In this document: positions 28,075 through 34,765 of the stretch, one piece after another | How positions within the stretch are numbered: the first letter of the stretch is position 1 | How the letters are laid out: every line of letters begins with the position of its first letter | Source: Dehalococcoidia bacterium | Lineage (GTDB): Bacteria; Chloroflexota; Dehalococcoidia; Tepidiformales; Tepidiformaceae | Direction: 5' to 3' | Assembly (NCBI GenBank): GCA_022826585.1 | Contig: JAJDUR010000126.1 | Location: forward strand, 1-34,765 | DNA: 34,765 nucleotides | Notes under the pieces: generated by a model | Databases searched by the model: none | Told to the model about the DNA's origin: nothing | Seen by the model: only the letters and a program-made list of their open reading frames with translations | Made by a program: the position numbers and the translations under genes

Positions 28075-28580
28075 TCCTCGGGGTTGTGGCCGTTGGAGCG
28101 GGGGCAGACGTGCCCCTCGGGGTCGACGGGGGCGCCGCAGAAGGCGCAGGGCGGGCGGCCCGCGGCCACGACCTCATTGATCTGGGCGCGCAGGCGGCGG
28201 GCGGTGTCGAAGTCGAACTCGAGGGAGACGGCCTCTCCCTCGGTCTCCGTCGGAGCCTCGGCGCCGACGATGACGATGCGGCGGGTCTCCTCGTTCAGGC
28301 CGAGCGAGAGGCGCCCGGCGCGGACGTCCAGGTCGAGATTGGCCTCGAGGGGGAAGACGGGCTCGGGCTCGGGAGGACCGGCCGGCGCGAGTGCGACCTC
28401 GGCGTGCTCGAGAGTGGTTTCGATGGCCTCGCCGATGGCGGCGAGCTGCTCCTTCTCCATCCAGACGAAGGCGTAGGTGCCGCCCTGGCTGATCGCGCGC
28501 AAGCGAAAGCGGCGCTGTCCCGGCTGGCCCACGGCATCGGCGGAGAGGTGCTGGACGGGGCCGAATTCGGTGAGGGGCAT
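28071..28580 (-). CDS. DUF3090 family protein with C-terminal zinc-ribbon-like motif
   Basis: Protein of 169 residues of the DUF3090 family, described mainly in Actinobacteria and relatives, of unknown function. Recognisable segments are RRFRLRAISQGGTYAFVWMEKEQLAAIGEAIE and the strand LGLNEETRRIVIVGAEA. The C-terminus has PPCAFCGAPVDPEGHVCPRSNGH (C145, C148, C159 with H157 and H165), which looks like a zinc site. The ATG at 28580 follows a TAGGAT box by eight bases. The adjacent Mo oxidoreductase gene is on the same strand upstream, 35 bases away. Confidence 0.85.
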   Translation of the reverse strand: MPLTEFGPVQHLSADAVGQPGQRRFRLRAISQGGTYAFVWMEKEQLAAIGEAIETTLEHAEVALAPAGPPEPEPVFPLEANLDLDVRAGRLSLGLNEETRRIVIVGAEAPTETEGEAVSLEFDFDTARRLRAQINEVVAAGRPPCAFCGAPVDPEGHVCPRSNGHNPEE

Positions 28581-28588
28581 CGCTCCCG

Positions 28589-28594
28589 ATCCTA
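28589..28594 (-). promoter_or_regulatory. Possible -10 box of the DUF3090 gene (leaderless)
   Basis: TAGGAT on the minus strand ends eight bases before the ATG at 28580. GGGAG lies only two bases from the ATG, too close for a good ribosome site. Confidence 0.38.
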
Positions 28595-28615
28595 CGCAGG
28601 GGGCGGGAAACGCGC

Positions 28616-29653
28616 CTACTGCGTGGGGAGGGGCGACTGCCACCAGCCGGGGCGCTGGCTGACCTCGATGCTGACGACCCACTTCACCCAGTTGTAGCCG
28701 CGGCGGCCGGGGGCGACGAGCCGCACGGGGAAGCCGTGCCCCGAGCTGAGTCGCTCGCCGCCGACCTGTGTCGCGAGGAGGAGGCGAGGGGCCGACCCCA
28801 GTCCGAAGCGGCGGCTGAAGCCCGTCTCGGAGGTGACGACGACGCTGCGAGCGTCGCCGGTCAGGCCGGCGCGTTCGAGGACGGCGGCGAGGGGGACGCC
28901 GCTCCAGTCCTGGACGGTGTACCAGCCGCCCGTGCAGTCGAGGGTGGCGCGGCGAGTGCGGTCGGCGAGGGCGGTGAGCTCGTCGTAGTCGAGCGTGAGG
29001 GGCTCGCGCACCTCGCCATGGACCGCGAGACGCCACTCGTCGACAGGGATGCGCTGGCGGTTGTCGCCGAGCCAGTTGGTGACGGGGTGGCGGTTGCCGG
29101 TGAAGCTGGCCTCCTCGCGCGACCCCGTGAAGCGCCGGTCGGGGCCGGTGTGGGGAGCAGCGATGGCGAGTCCGCGGGAGACGGCCAGGCCGGCTCCTCC
29201 GACTGCGAAGAGGCGCAGGACGGCGCGGCGGCTGGCAAAGGCGGCGGCTGGGCGCCGGGGCCAGCGCAGCAGCACGTGCAGGGCGAAGAGCGGCACGAGT
29301 GCGAGGGCGAGGATGGTGTGGAGCACGAGCGGGCGCATCTCGCCGTAGAAGGGAACGAGCAGGGTCCCGCGCCCGACGAGCAGCCACCAGAGGCCGGTTA
29401 CGAGGATTCCCAGGAAGAGGACGCCGAGAAGCGCGGGGGCGAGCGACCAGATTCCCGCGCCACGACGGGCGAAGGAGCGCACGACGATGCGCCACTTCCA
29501 GACCAGGAGGACGACGATCGAGAGTCCGCCCGCGCTGTGCAGCCAGAACACCCACCGGCCCTCGGGGCTGCCGACGAGGAAGCTGGCCAGGCCGGAGATC
29601 AGCTCCAGCAGGAGGAGGGCGAAGAGGGCGAGGTTCGTGGCGCGGGCGTTCAT
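28616..29653 (-). CDS. Cytochrome b-like membrane domain fused to molybdopterin (sulfite oxidase-type) oxidoreductase
   Basis: Protein of 345 residues. Four membrane segments (about 8-27, 34-57, 70-93, 109-129) carry His in places fit for heme b (H39, H112, H126). Then comes a Tat-like SRRAVLRLFAVGGAGLA segment (141-157) and a sulfite-oxidase-fold Mo domain, with the metal-binding Cys C240 in LDCTGGWYTVQDWSGVPL and GHGFPVRLVAPGRRGYNWVKWV. E. coli splits this work between MsrP and MsrQ; here one chain holds both. It would act at the outer face of the membrane. The substrate is unknown. The ATG at 29653 has AGGGGA upstream. Confidence 0.87.
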   Translation of the reverse strand: MNARATNLALFALLLLELISGLASFLVGSPEGRWVFWLHSAGGLSIVVLLVWKWRIVVRSFARRGAGIWSLAPALLGVLFLGILVTGLWWLLVGRGTLLVPFYGEMRPLVLHTILALALVPLFALHVLLRWPRRPAAAFASRRAVLRLFAVGGAGLAVSRGLAIAAPHTGPDRRFTGSREEASFTGNRHPVTNWLGDNRQRIPVDEWRLAVHGEVREPLTLDYDELTALADRTRRATLDCTGGWYTVQDWSGVPLAAVLERAGLTGDARSVVVTSETGFSRRFGLGSAPRLLLATQVGGERLSSGHGFPVRLVAPGRRGYNWVKWVVSIEVSQRPGWWQSPLPTQ

Positions 29654-29716
29654 GGAGTCCCCTGCCGGGTCCGCTCCAGCGTACACCCGCGGGGGCCGGA
29701 CACGACGCGAGATCGC

Positions 29717-29722
29717 TACACT
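29717..29722 (+). promoter_or_regulatory. Possible -10 box of the M24 peptidase gene (leaderless)
   Basis: TACACT ends six bases before the ATG at 29729, with spacer GCGGTC and no ribosome site. It is identical to the box before the yyaL-like gene. Confidence 0.42.
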
Positions 29723-29728
29723 GCGGTC

Positions 29729-31126
29729 ATGCACAAGCACGAGGCGGCGACGCTCGTGGCCCAGCGGCGCGAGCGGGCGGTGAAGCGGTGGAACCTGGAC
29801 CGGGGCGTGGTGCTCGTACCGGCGGGCCTGATGCTGCCGATCGCAGGGACGGATCAGTTTCACGAGTACCACGCGCATCCCGAGCACCGCTACCTGGCGG
29901 GCGTGGGGCAGCCGGGCGGGGTGCTCGCATACGACGCGGGCAAGGGCTGGACCCTGTTCCTACCGCAACCTGACGCGGCCGAGCAGGTCTGGACCGGCGA
30001 CGGCCCCTCGCTGGCGGCAGTAGGGGAGGCATCGGGACTGGAGCGGGTGCGACCGGCTTCCGAGCTCGGGGGGTGGCTGGAGGAGCGGCGGGGGGAGCCG
30101 GTCGCGGTCATCGGGAACGACGACCTCACCCTGCGGGCGGCGGAGTACGGGGTGGAGTCGTGGGTCAGCCTCGAGTTCCCGCCGGACGAGGAGGAGAGCG
30201 AGCGGCTGCGCACGGGGGTGGCGGAGCTGCGCCGGGCGAAGGACCCCGGGGAGCTCGCACTCATGCGCGAGGCGGCGGACGCGACCCATCGCGGGCACAT
30301 GGCGGGGCTGCGCAAGGCGCGGGCCGGGATGTCGGAGCGGGCGCTCCAGGTCGAGATCGAGGTCGAGTTCTTCCGGGCCGGCGCGGAACGGACCGCCTAC
30401 GGGTCGATCGTCGGGGGTGGACCGAACGCCGCCACCCTGCACTCCACCCCGACCGCGCGTGAGTTCGGCGACGGCGAGCTGATCCTCGTGGACGCTGGGG
30501 CGGAGGTGGGCGGCTACGCGAGCGACGTGACCCGCACCTATCCGGTGGGCGCCCGTTTCGAGGGCATCCAGCGCGACCTGTATTCGCTCGTGCTGGGCGT
30601 GCAGGAGCGCGCCATCGGGGGGACGAGGCCGGGAGTCGAGTACAAGGACCTGCACCTGGCGGCGAGTGTCGAGACCGCGCAGGGGCTGGTCGACCTCGGG
30701 TTGCTGCGGGGCGATGCGGAGGGGCTGGTCGAGCGGGACGCACAGGCGCTCTTTTTCCCGCACGGGCTCGGGCACATGCTGGGTCTGGCGACGCACGACG
30801 CCGGGGGCTGCCTCGAAGAGCGGGCGCCGAGCGACCGCCCGACGCTGCGCTACCTGCGCGCGGACCTTCCCCTGCAACCGGGTTATGTCGTGACGATCGA
30901 GCCGGGCATCTACTTCATCCGCGCGCTGCTGGAGGACCCGGACCTGCGGGAGCGGTACCGCGACGACGTGGCCTGGGAGCGGGTCGACGGGATGGTGGAC
31001 TTCGGCGGCATCCGCATCGAGGACGACGTGCTCGTGACGGAAGATGGGGCAGAGGTGCTGTCGGCGGCGACGCCGAAGGCGCTGGAGGCGATCGAGGCGC
31101 TTCGCGCGGAGGGTCTGGAGGCGTGA
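29729..31126 (+). CDS. M24 metallopeptidase (Xaa-Pro aminopeptidase/dipeptidase type)
   Basis: Peptidase of 465 residues with an N-terminal aminopeptidase-P-like domain (about 1-150) and a pita-bread catalytic domain. The five metal ligands are D255 (LVDAGAE), D266 (ASDVTRTYP), H349 (PHGLGHM), E391 (TIEPGIYF) and E431 (GGIRIEDDV). It would remove the N-terminal residue next to proline in the cytoplasm. The length matches PepP-type enzymes. The stop overlaps the start of the S9 peptidase gene by four bases (GTGA). Confidence 0.92.
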   Translation: MHKHEAATLVAQRRERAVKRWNLDRGVVLVPAGLMLPIAGTDQFHEYHAHPEHRYLAGVGQPGGVLAYDAGKGWTLFLPQPDAAEQVWTGDGPSLAAVGEASGLERVRPASELGGWLEERRGEPVAVIGNDDLTLRAAEYGVESWVSLEFPPDEEESERLRTGVAELRRAKDPGELALMREAADATHRGHMAGLRKARAGMSERALQVEIEVEFFRAGAERTAYGSIVGGGPNAATLHSTPTAREFGDGELILVDAGAEVGGYASDVTRTYPVGARFEGIQRDLYSLVLGVQERAIGGTRPGVEYKDLHLAASVETAQGLVDLGLLRGDAEGLVERDAQALFFPHGLGHMLGLATHDAGGCLEERAPSDRPTLRYLRADLPLQPGYVVTIEPGIYFIRALLEDPDLRERYRDDVAWERVDGMVDFGGIRIEDDVLVTEDGAEVLSAATPKALEAIEALRAEGLEA

Positions 31127-33249
31127 CCGCTCCGTACGCGCGCATCTCCATCGAGCAGGTGGCGCGCTACCCGCGGCCGGGGATGGGCGGCCCGACGCGC
31201 TGGTCCTTCACCCCGGACGGGAGCGGCATCACCTACCTCGCGAGCGAGGACGGCGGGCTTGTACGCAGCCTCTGGCTGTACGACATCGCGAGCGGCGAGC
31301 GCCGGGCGCTGGCGGGGCCGGCGGGGGGAGGCGGACCGATCTCGCGGGAGGAGGAGCTGCGCCGGGAGCGGGCGCGCCTGCGGGACGTGGGCGTGACCGA
31401 CTACCGCTTCGCGCCGAAGGCGCCGGAACGCACCATCCTGCTGCCGGGGGGCGAGGGGCCGCGGATCATCACGGGCGACAGCGAACCAGTCGCGGTCGAG
31501 GGGGCGGAAGGCGCGATCACGCCGCGGCTGACGGAGGATGGCTCGAAGCTTGCGTTCGGGCGGGGCGGGGAGCTGTTCGCGATGCCCGAGGGCGGCGGGG
31601 AAGCGCGGCAGCTCACGAACGGCGCCGAGGACGGGCTCACGAACGGGCTGGCGGACTTCATCGCACAGGAGGAGTTCGGCCAGTCCGACGGGTTCTGGTG
31701 GTCGCCGGACGGGTCGCGCATCGCCTTCGTGGAGGTGGACGCGCGCCACATCCCCGACTACCCCATCGTCCACCAGGGGCAGGACGCGCTCGACACGGAG
31801 CACCATCGCTACCCGTTCGCGGGGGCGCCGAACGCGCGGGTGCGGCTGGGGGCGGTGGCAGCCGAGGGCGGGGAGCCGGCCTGGATGGATCTCGGCGAGG
31901 AGGAGGACATCTACCTTCCGCGGATCGTCTGGCGGCCGGACGGGGTACTCGCCGGGATGGTGCTGAATCGCGCGCAGACGGAGCTGCGCCTGCACCTGTT
32001 CGATCCGAAAACAGGAGCGGTGCTGCAGACGCTCGAAGAGCGCAGCGAGCCGTGGCTGAACCTGGGGGACTTCCGCTTCCTCGAGACGGGCGAGCTGCTC
32101 TGGTCGAGCGAGCGCAGCGGTTTCAGGCACCTCTACCTGTACGACGCGGACCTGGCGAGTGCGCGCCCGCTGACCTCCGGGGAGTGGGTCGTGACGCGCA
32201 TCGTGGAGGTGGACGAGGCGGGGCGGGCGGTGTTCTTCAGCGGGACGCGGGAGGGAGCGGTCGAGCGGCACCTGTACCGAGTGGGGCTGGACGGCGGGGA
32301 GGTGGAGCGCCTCACGAGCGAGCCCGGGGTCCACGGCTGCACCGTCGCACCCGATGGGGCGACATTCGTCGACACGTTCTCGTCCCGGGAGCAGGCGGCG
32401 GTGACGACGCTGCGCCGCACGAATGGTGGCGGGATAGTCGCGACGCTGTTCGAGGAGCCTGAGATGACCGCGCCCGGGCAGGGGTTGCAGCCGCCCGAGC
32501 TGCGCGTGATGACGGCGGCCGACGGAACGCCCATGTTCGGGGCGCTGTACCGGCCCGAGGGTGAGGGGCCGCACCCGCTCGTGGTCTCGGTGTACGGGGG
32601 GCCGCACGCCCAGCGCGTGCTCGACGACTGGGCGCTCACGGTCGACCTGCGGGCGCAGTACCTCGCGCAGGCGGGCTTCGCCGTGCTGGCGGTCGATAAC
32701 CGGGGGAGCGCCAACCGGGGGCTCGCGTTCGAGGCGCACCTGCACCGGCGCATGGGCACGGTCGAGGTCGACGACCAGGTGGCGGCCGTCGAGCAGCTCG
32801 TGGCGGAGGGGCTGGCCGACCCGGAGCGGGTGGGCATCTACGGGTGGAGCTACGGCGGCTACATGACGTGCATGTGCCTGATGCGCGCGCCGGAGGTGTT
32901 CCGCGTGGGGGTATCGGGGGCGCCGGTGGTCGACTGGGACGGCTACGACACGGGCTACACAGAGCGGTATATGTCGACGCCGCAGGACAATCCAGAGGGG
33001 TACAAGGAGGGGGCGGTGACGGCGCACGTGGAGGGACTCTCGGGGAAGCTGCTGCTGGTCCACGGGATGGTCGACGAGAACGTGCACTTCCGGCACACGG
33101 CGCGGCTGATCACGGCGCTGACGGCAGCGCAGAAGCCGTACGACCTCCAGATCTTCCCGGAGGAGCGCCACATGCCCCGCGAAGCGGCGGGGCTGGAGTA
33201 CATGGAGCGCCGGCTCGTGTCGTACTTCGAGGAGCACCTGCTGGCGTAG
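31123..33249 (+). CDS. S9 family peptidase (dipeptidyl peptidase IV-like)
   Basis: Serine peptidase of 708 residues with an N-terminal beta-propeller (WSPDGSRIAFVEVD repeats) and a C-terminal alpha/beta hydrolase domain. The catalytic triad is S576 in GWSYGGYM, D651 in HGMVDENVH, and H683 in EERHMPR. GWSYGG is the dipeptidyl-peptidase IV form, in contrast to GGSNGG in prolyl oligopeptidase. No signal peptide is seen, so a cytoplasmic site is likely. The start is a GTG overlapping the M24 stop. Confidence 0.93.
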   Translation: MTAPYARISIEQVARYPRPGMGGPTRWSFTPDGSGITYLASEDGGLVRSLWLYDIASGERRALAGPAGGGGPISREEELRRERARLRDVGVTDYRFAPKAPERTILLPGGEGPRIITGDSEPVAVEGAEGAITPRLTEDGSKLAFGRGGELFAMPEGGGEARQLTNGAEDGLTNGLADFIAQEEFGQSDGFWWSPDGSRIAFVEVDARHIPDYPIVHQGQDALDTEHHRYPFAGAPNARVRLGAVAAEGGEPAWMDLGEEEDIYLPRIVWRPDGVLAGMVLNRAQTELRLHLFDPKTGAVLQTLEERSEPWLNLGDFRFLETGELLWSSERSGFRHLYLYDADLASARPLTSGEWVVTRIVEVDEAGRAVFFSGTREGAVERHLYRVGLDGGEVERLTSEPGVHGCTVAPDGATFVDTFSSREQAAVTTLRRTNGGGIVATLFEEPEMTAPGQGLQPPELRVMTAADGTPMFGALYRPEGEGPHPLVVSVYGGPHAQRVLDDWALTVDLRAQYLAQAGFAVLAVDNRGSANRGLAFEAHLHRRMGTVEVDDQVAAVEQLVAEGLADPERVGIYGWSYGGYMTCMCLMRAPEVFRVGVSGAPVVDWDGYDTGYTERYMSTPQDNPEGYKEGAVTAHVEGLSGKLLLVHGMVDENVHFRHTARLITALTAAQKPYDLQIFPEERHMPREAAGLEYMERRLVSYFEEHLLA

Positions 33250-33269
33250 CGGGGCGGGAGCGCCGGGCC

Positions 33270-33275
33270 TATCCT
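33270..33275 (+). promoter_or_regulatory. Possible -10 box for the rhodanese gene
   Basis: TATCCT lies 30 bases before the ATG at 33306, followed by the ribosome site GAGGAG. No clear -35 box is visible. Confidence 0.35.
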
Positions 33276-33305
33276 CTGCGGGATTCTCGCGCCGAGGAGT
33301 GAGCG

Positions 33306-34139
33306 ATGCCGTACGCCCGACCGGAGCTGCTGGCCGAGCCTGACTGGCTCGCGGAACACACGGACGACCCGCAAGTGCGCATCATCGACTGCGCGACGCT
33401 GGAGGCGTACCGGCGCGCCCACATCCCGGGGGCGGTCCACCTGCCCGTTCACTACTACATCAAGGAGCAGGGCGAGCGCGAGGGCGGCGCGGGCATGTTC
33501 GTGATGCCCCCCGACGACTTCGCCGCGCTCATGGGGAGCCTCGGGGTCGACGCCGACACGACGGTCGTGACGTACGACGACAACAACGCGCTCGTGGCGG
33601 CGCGCCTGTGGTGGGTGCTGAACTACTACGGCCACACGAAGGCGAAAGTGTTGAACGGAGGCTGGCATCGCTGGCTGACGGAGGGGCGCCCGGTGACGTT
33701 CCACGGAACGCGGCCGGAAGCGCGAGCGTTCGCGTCGCGCACCGTGCCGGCGCTGCACGCGAGCGCGGAGGACCTGATCGGCGAGCACGACTCGCAGGGG
33801 TGCACGGTGCTCGACGTGCGCAGCGACGGGGAGTGGGACGGGTCGAACTCGCGCGGAAACAGCCGGGTCGGGCACGTACCGGGGGCGAGGCACCTGGAGT
33901 GGACCGACCTCGTTGAGCGGTCGGACACGCGCCGCTTCCTGCCGGCTGAGGAGATGCAGCGGCTGCTGCAGGAGGCGGGCGTGGCGCCGGGGGCGCGCAC
34001 CATCACGTACTGCCAGGGCGGCATCCGGGCGGCGCACAGCGCCTTCGCACTGACGCTCCTCGGCTACGACGACGTGCGCGTGTACGACGGATCGATGTAC
34101 GAGTGGGCGAACCGGGAGGACACGCCGCTCGTCACGTAG
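33306..34139 (+). CDS. Sulfurtransferase with two rhodanese domains
   Basis: Protein of 277 residues with tandem rhodanese domains, of the thiosulfate or 3-mercaptopyruvate sulfurtransferase type. The N-terminal domain (1 to about 130; DCATLEAYRRAHIPGAVHLP) has no Cys loop and is structural. The C-terminal domain holds the catalytic C236 in YCQGGIRAAHSAF. CQGGIR does not match the classical CRKGVT of rhodanese or CGSGVTA of mercaptopyruvate enzymes, so the sulfur donor is uncertain. The start follows GAGGAG. Confidence 0.92.
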   Translation: MPYARPELLAEPDWLAEHTDDPQVRIIDCATLEAYRRAHIPGAVHLPVHYYIKEQGEREGGAGMFVMPPDDFAALMGSLGVDADTTVVTYDDNNALVAARLWWVLNYYGHTKAKVLNGGWHRWLTEGRPVTFHGTRPEARAFASRTVPALHASAEDLIGEHDSQGCTVLDVRSDGEWDGSNSRGNSRVGHVPGARHLEWTDLVERSDTRRFLPAEEMQRLLQEAGVAPGARTITYCQGGIRAAHSAFALTLLGYDDVRVYDGSMYEWANREDTPLVT

Positions 34140-34157
34140 GAGCGGCGCCGCCCGGGG

Positions 34158-34403
34158 CTAGATCGCGGCCGTCTCCGGCTCAGAGGCCTCGGCCTCCGCC
34201 TCGGCGGAAGCGGCAGGCTGCGCGTGCAGAAGGGCTTCGAGAGTGAAGCCCAGGTCGGCGGCTTCGCAGAGGTGGCTGCAGTAGGTCATCTTGAGGGACG
34301 CGCTCGAGGACCGGCGCCAGTCGTAGCGCAGGCCACAACGGACGCACGTCTTGATGTGCTCCAGGTTCATGCCCTCGCTGCCGGGTCCAATCGCACCGCT
34401 CAT
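34158..34403 (-). CDS. Small Cys-rich (zinc-binding-like) hypothetical protein
   Basis: Protein of 81 residues that I do not recognise. It has the pairs C20-x2-C23 and C42-x3-C46, in CVRCGLRYDWRR and YCSHLCEAADLG, spaced as in a treble-clef or zinc-knuckle site. The tail is Ala/Glu-rich. The ATG at 34403 has GAGG upstream; the ATG at 34370 is a shorter alternative. It ends 18 bases from the convergent rhodanese gene. Confidence 0.65.
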   Translation of the reverse strand: MSGAIGPGSEGMNLEHIKTCVRCGLRYDWRRSSSASLKMTYCSHLCEAADLGFTLEALLHAQPAASAEAEAEASEPETAAI

Positions 34404-34494
34404 TGCAGTACCTCTTCCGGGGCCGTTTCTTCGACCCGTGGATCCAGCGTAGGTGGCGGATGGGTCAGGCGCCAGCGAAAACCGGCCCCGTTCG

Positions 34495-34765
34495 TTACGG
34501 GATGTTTTCAATCTTGCGGCTGACGGGTGAGCTCGCCCATCCGCCGAGGACGGCGGAGAACTTTCCGGCCTCGCTGCCGGCCACGACCATGTGGATGAAC
34601 TCCGGCCCGCGGAATTTCGAGTAGAGCTTGTCGAGCTGCTCCTCGGTGGGGCCGTCGGGGCCGAACTGCGAGGGCTCGAGGCCGCTCGCATCGGGGGTGG
34701 CGAGGCGGTCGCGGAGGGGCATGCTCGTGACTTCGAGGATGTAGTCGCGCACCTGCTGCTTGCTC
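34495..34765 (-). CDS. Hypothetical protein, 3' part
   Basis: The last 89 or so codons of a minus-strand gene that runs off the window end. The frame stays open to the edge (SKQQVRDYILEVTSMPLRDRL), so the GTG at 34752 is probably internal. It is mixed alpha/beta, with no cysteines or membrane segments in the visible part. I do not recognise the family. The TAA stop is 92 bases upstream of the small Cys-rich gene. Confidence 0.6.
   Translation of the reverse strand, partial: SKQQVRDYILEVTSMPLRDRLATPDASGLEPSQFGPDGPTEEQLDKLYSKFRGPEFIHMVVAGSEAGKFSAVLGGWASSPVSRKIENIP

Noticed and set aside
30910-33237. Very long minus-strand open frame opposite the S9 peptidase (and similar ones at 6594-8927, 19256-20965 and 23552-25870 on the plus strand)
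   Set aside because: They lie opposite strongly supported genes, have low-complexity Arg/Gly/Val/Asp composition and arise from the GC-rich third-position bias.
34412-34490. CGGGGCCG / CGGCCCCG arms in the gap between the last two genes
   Set aside because: Only eight pairs about 55 bases apart, easily expected by chance at this GC content.

Overview
The window is a gene-dense stretch of a very GC-rich (about 70% by eye) bacterial chromosome. It holds 38 protein genes, two of them cut by the window ends. There is no RNA gene, insertion sequence, prophage or CRISPR array that I can see, and no gap between genes longer than 300 bases. Three LLM-family (F420-type) oxidoreductases, a PNPOx-like protein, epoxide-hydrolase-type enzymes, SnoaL-like proteins, a split methylmalonyl-CoA mutase and high GC suggest a Chloroflexota (Dehalococcoidia/Tepidiformia-like) or Actinomycetota genome. 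I lean to Chloroflexota, but this is inference from gene content; no 16S or marker phylogeny is available here.

Layout. 1-2254: end of a Mn/Zn-type ABC importer operon (binding protein, ATPase, permease). 2325-3264: two tandem SnoaL-like proteins. 3265-6754: a stand-alone Cas4-like Fe-S nuclease, an LLM oxidoreductase, a MobA-like nucleotidyltransferase, an unknown protein, and an ASCH-like plus winged-helix protein. 6774-10927: a divergent DAHP-synthase relative downstream of a thioredoxin-fold pair (YyaL/DUF255 and CnoX). 10970-13367: inositol-phosphatase-family enzyme, second LLM enzyme, NAD(P)-binding reductase. 13375-20854: a nine-gene minus-strand operon joined by 1-4 base overlaps or short gaps. 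In transcription order it runs: methylmalonyl-CoA mutase large subunit, DinB-like protein, methylmalonyl-CoA epimerase fused to a second VOC domain, B12-binding subunit, MeaB GTPase, DUF2344 protein, histidine phosphatase, FtsB/DivIC-like protein, TilS. 20969-25861: epoxide hydrolase, phosphofructokinase with PPi-type residues, PNPOx-like protein, TypA/BipA. 26055-29653: third LLM enzyme, alpha/beta hydrolase, DUF3090 protein, and a cytochrome b-like membrane domain fused to a sulfite-oxidase-type molybdopterin domain. 29729-34765: overlapping M24 and S9 peptidases (both proline-type families), rhodanese, a small Cys-rich protein and the 3' part of an unknown gene.

How the genes work together. 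The central operon supplies mutase, repair GTPase and epimerase for propionyl-CoA/succinyl-CoA interconversion and carries translation and division genes at its tail. MobA could supply nucleotide-form molybdenum cofactor in the same genome as the Mo enzyme, although bacterial sulfite-oxidase-type enzymes often use the simpler cofactor. The peptidase pair would break down proline-containing peptides.

The signals I find most worth following are: PPi-type residues in the phosphofructokinase; a DAHP-synthase homologue with several altered active-site motifs; the fused epimerase with a degenerate second domain; the orphan Cas4-like nuclease; and two sequence-level patterns. One is TANNNT boxes 6-8 bases before starts, suggesting leaderless transcripts. 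The other is TAG stops facing each other in small inverted repeats at the convergent gene junctions.
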